Source of the DNA: Noviherbaspirillum humi
Lineage (GTDB): Bacteria > Pseudomonadota > Gammaproteobacteria > Burkholderiales > Burkholderiaceae_D
Length of the DNA: 64,000 nucleotides
Direction: 5' to 3'
Assembly (NCBI RefSeq): GCF_900188095.1
Contig: NZ_FZOT01000007.1
Span: 1 to 64,000 of the forward strand
Position numbers and translations under genes: made by a program. Under the pieces are notes generated by a model. The model made no database searches, was not told the DNA's origin, and worked only from the letters and a program-made list of their open reading frames with translations. Positions 24,972 through 33,391 of the stretch are shown one piece after another (the stretch's first letter is position 1; each line of letters opens with the position of its first letter).

Positions 24972-26908
24972 TCGGCATTTTTGATATGCGGGGCAAGCGG
25001 GACATTGACCGCCAGGTCCTGGCAGGCATGAACGAGTCCCAGCACCATCGTGGCCCCGACGAAGGCGGCTTGCATATCGAGCGCGGTGTCGGCCTGGGTC
25101 ACCGGCGGCTCTCCGTCATCGATTTGTCCTCAGGACAGCAACCGCTGTTCAACGAAGATGGCAGCGTGGTCATCGTCTTCAATGGCGAAATCTACAATTT
25201 CCGGTCACTGATGCAGGAATTGCGGAACTTGGGTCACCAGTTCCGCACGAATTGCGACACCGAAGTCATCGTGCATGCCTGGGAACAATGGGGCGAAGAC
25301 TGCGTGAAGCGTCTGCGCGGGATGTTCGCCTTTGGTATCTGGGATCGCAACCGGAAAACCTTTTTCGTTGCCCGTGACAGGATGGGGATCAAGCCGCTCT
25401 ACTATGCCTTTTTGCCGGACGGCCAGTTTCTTTTCGGGTCCGAATTGAAGACGCTTCTGGCTCACCCAGGCATGCAACGGGTCATCGATCCGTGCGCGGT
25501 TGAAGAGTACTTTGCCTATGGCTACGTGCCGGAGCCTCGTACGATCTATCGCGATGCCTGCAAGCTTTCCCCGGGACATACGCTCTGCATGCGGGTAGGC
25601 GAACAGCGTCCTGTGCAGAAGCCATACTGGGATGTGCCGTTCCGCCCTCACGCACCAGCCGCAGAAAAAGACGTTGCGCACGAACTCGACATCCGCTTGC
25701 GTGACGCAGTTCAAAGCCATATGGTGGCCGATGTCCCGTTGGGCGCGTTCCTTTCCGGTGGCGTCGACTCAAGCGCAGTCGTCGCCCTGATGGCTCAAGC
25801 GAATAGCGAACCGGTGAATACCTGTTCGATTGCCTTCGACGATCCCAACTACGACGAATCCGAGTACGCACAACAAGTGGCGAAGCAATATCGTACCCGG
25901 CACTATAGCGAAGTGGTGGACAAGGACGACTACGATCTGATTGACACCTTGGCCCGCCTCTATGACGAGCCGTACGCGGACAGCTCAGCCATTCCCACCT
26001 ACCGAGTTTGCCAGCTGGCACGCAAGCGGGTGACCGTAGCGCTGTCCGGAGATGGCGGAGATGAAAACTTCGCCGGCTACCGGCGCTACCGTCTCGCCAT
26101 GGCGGAGAACCGGGTGCGTTCACTGATGCCTTCCGCGCTGCGCAAACCGTTGTTCGGCACCTTGGGCAAGCTTTACCCCAAAGCTGACTGGGCGCCCCAG
26201 GTCTTCCGTGCCAAGACGACTTTTGAAGCCCTCTCGCGCGATTTGGTAGACGGTTATTTCCATGGCGTTTCAACGATGCCAGACCGCGTGAGAGCGCAGC
26301 TGTTCAGCCAGAAGTTCAAACATCAGTTGCAAGGCTACCGCGCCATCGAAGTCATGCGGGAGCATGCATCAAGGGCGCCGACGGACGATCCTCTTGCCTT
26401 GATCCAGTACCTGGACATGAAAACCTGGCTGCCGGGCGACATTCTGACCAAGGTCGACCGGGCCAGCATGGCGCATGCGTTGGAAGTGCGTGTTCCCCTG
26501 CTTGACCACGAACTTGTTGAGTGGATATCCGGCCTGCCATCAGAAATGAAACTCAAAGGCGCAGAAGGAAAACACATCTTCAAGAAGACCTTGGAGCCCT
26601 TGCTGTCGCGCGACATCTTGTATCGCAAGAAAATGGGGTTTTCGATCCCTTTGGCTTCCTGGCTGAGAGGTCCTTTGCGGGACCGTGTACGCAAGGCCTT
26701 GCTCAGCGAGCGAATGGCAGACTCCGCTATCTTCGACATGGGCTATATCCGGATGCTGATCGACCAACATCAGTCAGGCCAGAATGACCATAGTACTGCG
26801 CTCTGGTCGTTACTCATGTTTGACGCTTTCCTTGCCAATACGACGCCTGCACGTCCTGACCAAGTGGCCCGCGCAGTCAAGCAATCACAGCTTGTCGACA
26901 TCACATAG
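24959..26908 (+). CDS. XrtA/PEP-CTERM system amidotransferase (asparagine synthase-like)
   Basis: A 649-residue protein with the N-terminal nucleophile glutaminase domain (Met-Cys2-Gly, MCGIVGIF, then HHRGPDEGG and FNGEIYN) and a C-terminal asparagine-synthase domain with ATP-binding SGGVDSS and LSGDGGDE. Such enzymes transfer ammonia from glutamine to a carboxylate activated by ATP. In EPS loci the acceptor is probably a uronic acid or an acyl carboxylate, giving an amide. That would fit the UDP-GlcNAcA/GalNAcA genes directly downstream (inference). It is the last gene of the compact core operon; a 123-base gap follows. Confidence 0.92.
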   Translation: MCGIVGIFDMRGKRDIDRQVLAGMNESQHHRGPDEGGLHIERGVGLGHRRLSVIDLSSGQQPLFNEDGSVVIVFNGEIYNFRSLMQELRNLGHQFRTNCDTEVIVHAWEQWGEDCVKRLRGMFAFGIWDRNRKTFFVARDRMGIKPLYYAFLPDGQFLFGSELKTLLAHPGMQRVIDPCAVEEYFAYGYVPEPRTIYRDACKLSPGHTLCMRVGEQRPVQKPYWDVPFRPHAPAAEKDVAHELDIRLRDAVQSHMVADVPLGAFLSGGVDSSAVVALMAQANSEPVNTCSIAFDDPNYDESEYAQQVAKQYRTRHYSEVVDKDDYDLIDTLARLYDEPYADSSAIPTYRVCQLARKRVTVALSGDGGDENFAGYRRYRLAMAENRVRSLMPSALRKPLFGTLGKLYPKADWAPQVFRAKTTFEALSRDLVDGYFHGVSTMPDRVRAQLFSQKFKHQLQGYRAIEVMREHASRAPTDDPLALIQYLDMKTWLPGDILTKVDRASMAHALEVRVPLLDHELVEWISGLPSEMKLKGAEGKHIFKKTLEPLLSRDILYRKKMGFSIPLASWLRGPLRDRVRKALLSERMADSAIFDMGYIRMLIDQHQSGQNDHSTALWSLLMFDAFLANTTPARPDQVARAVKQSQLVDIT

Positions 26909-27031
26909 CAAACATTTAACAGCGCTAATTGTGGAATGCCACAAGCCAGCTTTTTTCGACCGCCCTCGCATTGAAGCAGCGCAACACATCTGTTACATTA
27001 CAAAAAGTTACCTTCAAGAAGGCAATGGCAT

Positions 27032-28312
27032 ATGGAAACAATAGCAGTCGTCGGACTAGGGTATGTAGGGTTACCTCTAGCAGTAGAGTTTGGTAAAAAA
27101 CATAAAACGATTGGATTCGACCTCTCGCAAAAAAAGATCGATAGCTACCGCAAGTACATCGACCCAACGGGTGAAGTTGATTCTTCATCGTTACGCGCAG
27201 CGACCAAGCTGACCGTTACTTCAGATCCTTCAGCGCTTGCCGAAGCCGACTATATTGTTGTCGCAGTTCCCACGCCAGTCGACATAGCACATGTCCCTGA
27301 CTTCTTACCGCTGACGAGCGCCAGCGAGACCGTCGGAAAGCACATGAAGCGCGGCGCAATTGTCGTGTTCGAGTCAACGGTCTATCCCGGTGCGACCGAA
27401 GAAGTCTGTGTTCCCGTGTTAGAGCAGTTCTCCGGCATGAAATGGCAAGCGGATTTCAATGTCGGCTATTCTCCAGAACGAATCAACCCTGGAGACAAGG
27501 AGCGCACTCTCACCAACATCCGTAAAGTCGTGTCCGGAGATAATGACAGCACGCTGGAGCGGGTTGCATCCCTGTATGAAAGCGTCATCACCGCCGGCGT
27601 GTACAAAGCACCCAGCATCAAAGTCGCGGAAGCAGCGAAAGTCATCGAGAATACTCAGCGGGACTTGAATATCGCGCTGATCAACGAGCTCTCCATTATT
27701 TTCGACATGCTAGAGCTCGACACATCTGAAGTGTTGAAGGCCGCAGGCACGAAGTGGAATTTCCTGCCTTTTCGGCCTGGACTGGTTGGCGGACACTGTA
27801 TCGGTGTCGACCCCTATTATCTGACGCATAAAGCGACAATGATCGGCTACCACCCCCAGGTGATTCTTGCGGGCCGACGAATCAATGATGGCATGTCAAA
27901 GTTCGTTGCCGAAAAAACCATCAAGGAAATCATCAAAGCAGGCTTTCCTGTCAAAGGGTGCAAGGTGAACGTGTTGGGCCTTACGTTCAAGGAAAATTGC
28001 CCAGACCTGAGAAATTCTAAGGTGGCTGACCTGATCGCTGAATTGCAATCGTATGGCGTGGACGTCTACGTTCACGATCCCTTGGCCGACCCGGCCGACG
28101 CGGAACATGAATACGGCTTGCAACTGCATGAATGGAGCGACCTGCCTCAAGCTCACGCGCTGGTCGCAGCTGTCTCCCACCAAGAGATTCTGGGACGTCC
28201 GCTTGGCGATCTGATGGAAAAAATTCAACCCAACGGGTGCTTTATCGATTTGAAGTCGCAATTCGACGCGGCCGGTTTACGCGAGGCGGGTCTAAGTGTA
28301 TGGCGCTTGTAA
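27032..28312 (+). CDS. tviB: UDP-N-acetyl-D-glucosamine 6-dehydrogenase (TviB-like)
   Basis: A 426-residue UDP-glucose/UDP-GlcNAc dehydrogenase-family protein. The NAD-binding fold is IAVVGLGYVGLPLAVEFG, then VPTPVD, FESTVYPGATEE and GYSPERINPGD. The catalytic region has VIENTQRDLNIALINEL and GLVGGHCIGVDPYYLTHKA with the active Cys. The C-terminal domain has LTFKENCPDLRNSKV. This pattern is closer to TviB/WbpA (UDP-GlcNAc to UDP-GlcNAcA) than to UDP-glucose dehydrogenase, recalled by comparison with Salmonella TviB. AAGAAGG precedes the ATG. It starts the sugar-specific cassette and pairs with the following epimerase. Confidence 0.88.
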   Translation: METIAVVGLGYVGLPLAVEFGKKHKTIGFDLSQKKIDSYRKYIDPTGEVDSSSLRAATKLTVTSDPSALAEADYIVVAVPTPVDIAHVPDFLPLTSASETVGKHMKRGAIVVFESTVYPGATEEVCVPVLEQFSGMKWQADFNVGYSPERINPGDKERTLTNIRKVVSGDNDSTLERVASLYESVITAGVYKAPSIKVAEAAKVIENTQRDLNIALINELSIIFDMLELDTSEVLKAAGTKWNFLPFRPGLVGGHCIGVDPYYLTHKATMIGYHPQVILAGRRINDGMSKFVAEKTIKEIIKAGFPVKGCKVNVLGLTFKENCPDLRNSKVADLIAELQSYGVDVYVHDPLADPADAEHEYGLQLHEWSDLPQAHALVAAVSHQEILGRPLGDLMEKIQPNGCFIDLKSQFDAAGLREAGLSVWRL

Positions 28313-28336
28313 AACATAGCTAAGAAAATCACAAAA

Positions 28337-29377
28337 ATGCAAACCTACCAGGCACAGCAACAAAAGTTACGAGAAAAGCCCCGTCGTTGGCTTATCACAG
28401 GCGTCGCCGGCTTTATTGGGTCCAATCTTCTCGAAACCTTGCTGCGGCTTGAGCAAACTGTTGTCGGACTGGATAACTTCAGCACAGGCCATCGACACAA
28501 TCTGGATCAGGTCCGGGAGTCGGTTGGCTCAAAGCTTTGGAAAAATTTTGAGCTCATAGAAGGCGATATCCGGGATCCCGTTGTCTGTCATCGAGCAAGC
28601 ACCGGCGTGGATTTCGTGTTGCATCAAGCGGCCCTTGGATCGGTTCCGCGTTCCATCAAGGATCCAATAACCACGAACGCAGTCAACATCGCCGGTCATC
28701 TCAACATGCTTGTGGCTGCAAGAGATGCTGGCGTAAAGCGGTTCGTATATGCAGCCTCGAGTTCTACCTACGGCGACCACCCTGGCTTGCCAAAACGCGA
28801 AGACGTAATCGGTAAGCCGCTGTCCCCCTATGCAATTACCAAGTACGTCAATGAACTCTATGCCGGAATTTTTTCCAGCACGTATGGGTTGGAGCAGATT
28901 GGTTTGCGTTATTTCAATGTCTTCGGAAGGCGGCAGGATCCCGAAGGCGCGTATGCGGCAGTCATCCCACGGTGGGCGGCAGCTATGATCAAAAACCAGC
29001 CGATCGTCATTTTCGGTGATGGCGAAACGACGCGTGACTTTTGCTATATCGACAATATCGTCCAGGCCAATATCCTGGCCGCTACGGTTGACTCTAAGGA
29101 CGCAGTCAACCAGGTGTACAACGTTGCTCTGAGCGATCGCACCACGCTTAATGAGCTGTATCGAACCATGAAAACGCTTCTCTCGGAGCGCTATCCGCAC
29201 GTTGAGAACCATGAACCGGCGTATGAAGATTTTCGAAAGGGAGACATTCGGCACTCACAAGCGGACATTTCGAAAGCCCAGACATTATTGGGATATCAGC
29301 CAACGCATCGAATAGCCGATGGATTGAAAGAAGCAATGGCTTGGTACCAGCAAAACCTATCCATGATGCGCCGCTGA
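28337..29377 (+). CDS. tviC: UDP-GlcNAc(A) C4-epimerase (TviC/WbpP-like)
   Basis: A 346-residue short-chain dehydrogenase-type epimerase. It has the NAD motif [39 protein letters not shown] and the catalytic SSSTYGD plus [12 protein letters not shown] (Tyr-x3-Lys). Later motifs are [21 protein letters not shown] and [11 protein letters not shown]. The long N-terminal extension before the Rossmann fold and the VPRS motif are typical of the TviC/WbpP group, which interconverts UDP-GlcNAc(A) and UDP-GalNAc(A). With TviB it would make UDP-GalNAcA. It starts 24 bases after tviB and has a poor Shine-Dalgarno site. Confidence 0.87.
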   Translation: MQTYQAQQQKLREKPRRWLITGVAGFIGSNLLETLLRLEQTVVGLDNFSTGHRHNLDQVRESVGSKLWKNFELIEGDIRDPVVCHRASTGVDFVLHQAALGSVPRSIKDPITTNAVNIAGHLNMLVAARDAGVKRFVYAASSSTYGDHPGLPKREDVIGKPLSPYAITKYVNELYAGIFSSTYGLEQIGLRYFNVFGRRQDPEGAYAAVIPRWAAAMIKNQPIVIFGDGETTRDFCYIDNIVQANILAATVDSKDAVNQVYNVALSDRTTLNELYRTMKTLLSERYPHVENHEPAYEDFRKGDIRHSQADISKAQTLLGYQPTHRIADGLKEAMAWYQQNLSMMRR

Positions 29378-29719
29378 CCATTTATCCGGTCATCAACGCC
29401 ACCGAAGCCAGCGTAGCCTTTGAGTTCTTTGCCGCGTGAGACGGTTTTGATGAAGCAAACGATGCGCCACTTTACGGGATGGATGGACCGCGTGCTACCT
29501 GGCTTCCAGGCAGACAAGATGATCCATCGGCACGAAGAAAGCCACGAAATTAAAAATCGAGCTTTTTTCAAAGATTTGCGTGTCGAAACCCGGCGATGAC
29601 GTGAGTCGGGAAAAAAATCGCAGGTGGAAGCTAATGCATCTGTGCGAACCAACCAAGCAAATGTAGCAATCGCTTGATGAACTACGCGGCAAAGTACGGG
29701 AATCCATGAAGAGTCCAAA
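29378..29719. other. 342-base spacer between tviC and the next glycosyltransferase
   Basis: No recognised gene. A plus-strand frame at 29450-29599 would encode 49 residues (MKQTMRHFTGWM onwards), but it lacks a clear ribosome-binding site and resembles nothing I recognise. The spacer breaks the otherwise tight gene packing and may be a scar from cassette exchange. It must also contain, or lie within, the transcript for the downstream genes. Confidence 0.4.
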
Positions 29720-30901
29720 GTGAAAATACTTACATTCACCACCCTATTCCCAAGCTCAGTCCGCCCGAATCATGGGATTTTTGTTGCAACAAGACTCAAG
29801 CAACTCATCAGTACAGGGGAAGTACAGGCACAAGTCGTTGCCCCGGTTCCGTGGTTTCCCTTTACACATCAGGCCTTCGGCAAATACTCGGTTTTTGCAA
29901 GCACACCAAAGCATGAGACCCTGATCAATTTGCAGGTCCATCACCCGAGATATTTCCTTCCACCGAAAATCGGAATGAACATCGCGCCATTGCTATTGGC
30001 GCAGGCTGCCAAACCGACTCTCAAGCGAATCCTGGAGAGTGGGTATGACTTCGACCTGATTGATGCGCATTATTTCTACCCGGACGGCGTGGCCGCGGTT
30101 CTGTTAGGAAAATACTTCAATAAACCCGTCACCATCACGGCGCGGGGTTCCGACATCAATCTCTTGCCCAAGTATCGGTGGCCGCGGAAATGGATTCATT
30201 GGGCGAGTTCAAGGGCGAGCGCAATGATCACCGTATGCGAAGCGCTGAAACAAGAAATCGGGCGGTTAGATGTGGATGAATCGCGAGTCATCACCTTACG
30301 CAATGGGGTAGATCTAAAAAAGTTCTATCCGCCGGAAGACCGTGAGACAGAACGCGCTCGCCTAGGACTAAATAACTTCACATTGTTATCGGTCGGTAAT
30401 CTGATTCCACTCAAGGGCCACCATCTTGTGATCGAGGCCGTCGCGCAGTTGCCTGAAGTTACTCTGCTTATCGCTGGAAACGGCCCGGAAAAAACGGCAC
30501 TTGAAAACTTGGCAAGAAAGCTTGGCGTCAACGACCGAGTCAAGATACTCGGCTCGATTCCACATGACCAATTACGACAGTATTACGGCGCCGCGGACGC
30601 ACTCGTTCTTGCTTCGAGCCGTGAAGGATGGGCCAATGTCTTGCTCGAATCCATGGCATGCGGAACGCCGGTGCTCGCCACAAATGTCTCCGGAACGCCT
30701 GAAGTCGTTACTGCGCCGGAAGCAGGCTCCTTGATTAACGAGCGGAGCGTGGAAGGCATCGTCGGCGCGGTTAAAACCTTACGCACTACGACACGGGACC
30801 GGATCAAGACAAGGCAATTCGCGGAGCGCTTCAGCTGGGATGAAACCACGCAGGGCCAACTCCAGCTGTTCAACCGGATATTGGGAAGCCGCACATCGTG
30901 A
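29720..30901 (+). CDS. Glycosyltransferase family 4 protein
   Basis: A 393-residue GT-B transferase with start codon GTG (29720). The N-terminal opening is MKILTFTTLFPSSVRPNHGIF. The acceptor domain has ITARGSDINLLPKY, and the donor domain has VGNLIPLKGHH, LLIAGNGPEK, and SREGWANVLLESMACGTPVLAT with the EX7E pair. It adds a sugar to the undecaprenyl-linked repeat unit in the cytoplasm; donor and acceptor are unknown. The stop overlaps the GTG start of the next gene (GTGA). Confidence 0.88.
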   Translation: MKILTFTTLFPSSVRPNHGIFVATRLKQLISTGEVQAQVVAPVPWFPFTHQAFGKYSVFASTPKHETLINLQVHHPRYFLPPKIGMNIAPLLLAQAAKPTLKRILESGYDFDLIDAHYFYPDGVAAVLLGKYFNKPVTITARGSDINLLPKYRWPRKWIHWASSRASAMITVCEALKQEIGRLDVDESRVITLRNGVDLKKFYPPEDRETERARLGLNNFTLLSVGNLIPLKGHHLVIEAVAQLPEVTLLIAGNGPEKTALENLARKLGVNDRVKILGSIPHDQLRQYYGAADALVLASSREGWANVLLESMACGTPVLATNVSGTPEVVTAPEAGSLINERSVEGIVGAVKTLRTTTRDRIKTRQFAERFSWDETTQGQLQLFNRILGSRTS

Positions 30902-32055
30902 AGATCTTGTACCACCACCGCACGAAATCCAAGGACGGGCAATACGTCCACATCGAAGAAATGATCGATGCTTTGCGTTCGCAAGGACACGAAGTGATCG
31001 TGGTGGCACCACCTGGTGCAAGCGATCAAGAATTCGGCTCGGACGCCGGTTTCGTTACGAAGCTAAAGCAAGCCCTGCCGAAATGGGCCTATGAGCTTTT
31101 AGAAGTGAGTTACTCGTTTCTGGCTTACCGTCAGCTAGCTAAGGCGGTTAAGCAGCATAAGCCGGACTGCCTATATGAACGCTACAACCTTTTCATGCTG
31201 GCAGGCATTTGGATAAAGAAGCGGCTCCGGCTACCAATGCTCCTCGAGGTGAACGCCCCTATCTTTGAAGAGCGATCAAAATATGACGGTTTAGCGCTGC
31301 AACGATTCGCGCGTTGGGCCCAAGGCTACGTTTGGCGAAACGCCGATTTCACCCTACCCGTAACTGGCGTTCTCGGGGACATTGTTGCCTCCTATGGCGT
31401 CGCACGTGAGCGTATTGCCGTCATTCCGAATGGCATTAATCAGGACAGGTTCAGCCGCGCACCATCTCTTACACAAGCTAAACAAGATCTAGGCCTTCAG
31501 GACAAACTGGTCCTAGGGTTCACCGGCTTCGTCCGCGAGTGGCATGGCATGGACAAAGTAATCGACCTCATTGCTGGCGATCCAGCCGATTCAGCACGCC
31601 ACCTTTTGATCGTTGGTGATGGGCCTATTCGCCAAAGTCTTGAAGACCAAGCAAGACGCTTGGCCATCGCAGACCGCGTCACCTTCACCGGAATTGTCAG
31701 CCGCGACGAAGTTGCTCGCTATGTCGCAGCATTCGATATAGCGCTGCAACCTGCCGTTGTCTCATACGCATCGCCACTGAAATTATTTGAATACTTGGCT
31801 CTTGGTAAAGCCGTCGTCGCACCCGATCAACAAAATATTAAAGAGATCCTGGAAGATAACGGCAATGCCCTGCTATTCGATCCGAATGACAGCCATGGCC
31901 TCGCGAAAGCAATTGGCGTGCTTTCGGAAGACATAAACCTGCGCAAAAAAATCGGCGACAACGCGAAAAAAAGTATTGACGAAAAACAGCTTACTTGGAC
32001 CGCAAATGCGTCGCGGGCGGCACAGCTCTTCCAGCGACTAGAGACACATGCGTGA
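30898..32055 (+). CDS. Glycosyltransferase family 4 protein, exosortase A-associated type (TIGR04063-like)
   Basis: A 385-residue GT-B transferase. It has KILYHHRTKSKDGQYVHIEEM at the start, YERYNLFMLAGIW, VNAPIFEERSKYDGL, PVTGVLGDIVASYGV, IPNGINQDRF and LGFTGFVREWHGMD. The C-terminal donor region has QPAVVSYASPLKLFEYLALGKAVVAPD, with ASPLKLFEY in place of the usual EX7E form. The opening and the SPLKLFEYLA motif match the stp3-like group of XrtA loci. The GTG start is coupled to the previous stop, and the stop overlaps the next ATG by eight bases. Confidence 0.88.
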   Translation: MKILYHHRTKSKDGQYVHIEEMIDALRSQGHEVIVVAPPGASDQEFGSDAGFVTKLKQALPKWAYELLEVSYSFLAYRQLAKAVKQHKPDCLYERYNLFMLAGIWIKKRLRLPMLLEVNAPIFEERSKYDGLALQRFARWAQGYVWRNADFTLPVTGVLGDIVASYGVARERIAVIPNGINQDRFSRAPSLTQAKQDLGLQDKLVLGFTGFVREWHGMDKVIDLIAGDPADSARHLLIVGDGPIRQSLEDQARRLAIADRVTFTGIVSRDEVARYVAAFDIALQPAVVSYASPLKLFEYLALGKAVVAPDQQNIKEILEDNGNALLFDPNDSHGLAKAIGVLSEDINLRKKIGDNAKKSIDEKQLTWTANASRAAQLFQRLETHA

Positions 32056-33340
32056 TTTAATAATTTTCGTTGCCATCTTTGGCTCGATTCCATTCATTTT
32101 CAAACGTCCGGCAGTTGGCGTCATCGTCTTTACCTGGATCAGCTTGATGAACCCGCATCGGTTGACCTACGGTTCAGCGTATGCATTTCCGTTTGCAGCA
32201 TTAATTGCAGCCGTAACACTTTTGTCAGTCGTGTTTTCTCGTCAGCCTAAACAATTCCCCTTGACGCCAGTAACAACAATACTGTTAATTTTTATCGGGT
32301 GGATGAATTTCACGAGTCTCTTCGCTCTCGAACCGAACCTCGTCTGGGTCGAATGGGAACGTGTCATGAAGACTTTGTTCATGATCTTGATCGCGATTGC
32401 AGTATTTCACTCCGAAAAAGACATTAAGCAATTCACTTGGATCGTCGCCATGTCGCTTGCTTTCTACGGGCTCAAAGGCGGCATCTTTACTGTACTTTCT
32501 GGCGGATCTTATAGAGTTCTCGGCCCGGATGGCAGCTACATTGCAGAAAACAATTCCTTGGCACTTGCACTCGTGACGATTCTTCCACTCGTTTGGTACT
32601 TGCGTCTGCAAGCCGCCAATAAATGGATGAAAAGAGCGCTTACAGCAATTGTAGTGTTCACTGCCATTTCAGCGATGGGGTCTTACTCTCGTGGAGCGTT
32701 GCTTGGTGGCGCAGGCATGATGGCATTCCTATGGATGAAAAGCCATAAGAAAGCTCAAACATTAATTGTATTGGTACTGGCGGTACTTTTAATATGTATC
32801 ATCATGCCGGATCAATGGTTTGCGCGCATGCAAAGCATAGACGACTATCAGAAGGATGGATCGGCACTTGGCCGCATCAACGCCTGGCATTTTGCCATTA
32901 ATATCGCTACCGAACGTCTAGTGGGCGGAGGCTTCAATGTTTTCACGCCAAACATGTTCATGCAATATGCGCCCGACCCCAGAGACTTTCACGTAGCACA
33001 TAGCATTTTTTTCCAAGTCTTGGGTGACCATGGCGCGATCGGCCTGGTCCTATTCGTACTTCTCATGATTTTTTCCTGGCGAACCGGAACCCGCGTTATC
33101 CGTGCGACCCGAGATCAGGAAGAACTGAAGTGGGCAAATGATTTGGCTAAGATGTGCCAGGTTTCCATCGTTGGATATGCAATTTCTGGCGCGTTTCTGT
33201 CTCTGGCTTACTATGACTTATATTACAACATCATCGTCATTCTCATAGTATTGGAAAAGGCATATGCCTCGAAGCCGAATCGAATAGCTTCCCAATTGCA
33301 TCCAACGGAGTACGCCAGAATCGTAACATCGGTCCGGTGA
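32048..33340 (+). CDS. Putative O-glycosylation ligase / Wzy-like polymerase, exosortase A-associated
   Basis: A 430-residue protein with about ten to twelve membrane helices and a large hydrophilic loop (around residues 260-320) with GSALGRINAWHFAINIATERLVGGGF and HSIFFQVLGDHGAIGLVLF, the Wzy_C/O-antigen ligase signature. It starts with MRDLIIFVAIFGSIPFI and a short FTWISLMNPHRLTYG stretch characteristic of the PEP_O_lig_1 family. It may polymerise the repeat unit or transfer glycan to protein. Family naming favours the ligase; no other Wzy is visible, so it may be the polymerase. Base composition falls toward AT from here. Confidence 0.87.
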   Translation: MRDLIIFVAIFGSIPFIFKRPAVGVIVFTWISLMNPHRLTYGSAYAFPFAALIAAVTLLSVVFSRQPKQFPLTPVTTILLIFIGWMNFTSLFALEPNLVWVEWERVMKTLFMILIAIAVFHSEKDIKQFTWIVAMSLAFYGLKGGIFTVLSGGSYRVLGPDGSYIAENNSLALALVTILPLVWYLRLQAANKWMKRALTAIVVFTAISAMGSYSRGALLGGAGMMAFLWMKSHKKAQTLIVLVLAVLLICIIMPDQWFARMQSIDDYQKDGSALGRINAWHFAINIATERLVGGGFNVFTPNMFMQYAPDPRDFHVAHSIFFQVLGDHGAIGLVLFVLLMIFSWRTGTRVIRATRDQEELKWANDLAKMCQVSIVGYAISGAFLSLAYYDLYYNIIVILIVLEKAYASKPNRIASQLHPTEYARIVTSVR

Positions 33341-33391
33341 AATAGTTTTTATGAGTGATTTACCGTACAACAATCGAACGTAGATTATAAA

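Noticed and set aside
26929-26956. Hairpin TTGTGG-AATG-CCACAA followed after six bases by six T
   Set aside because: The T run is too far from the stem for a normal terminator, and the stem is only 6 bp.
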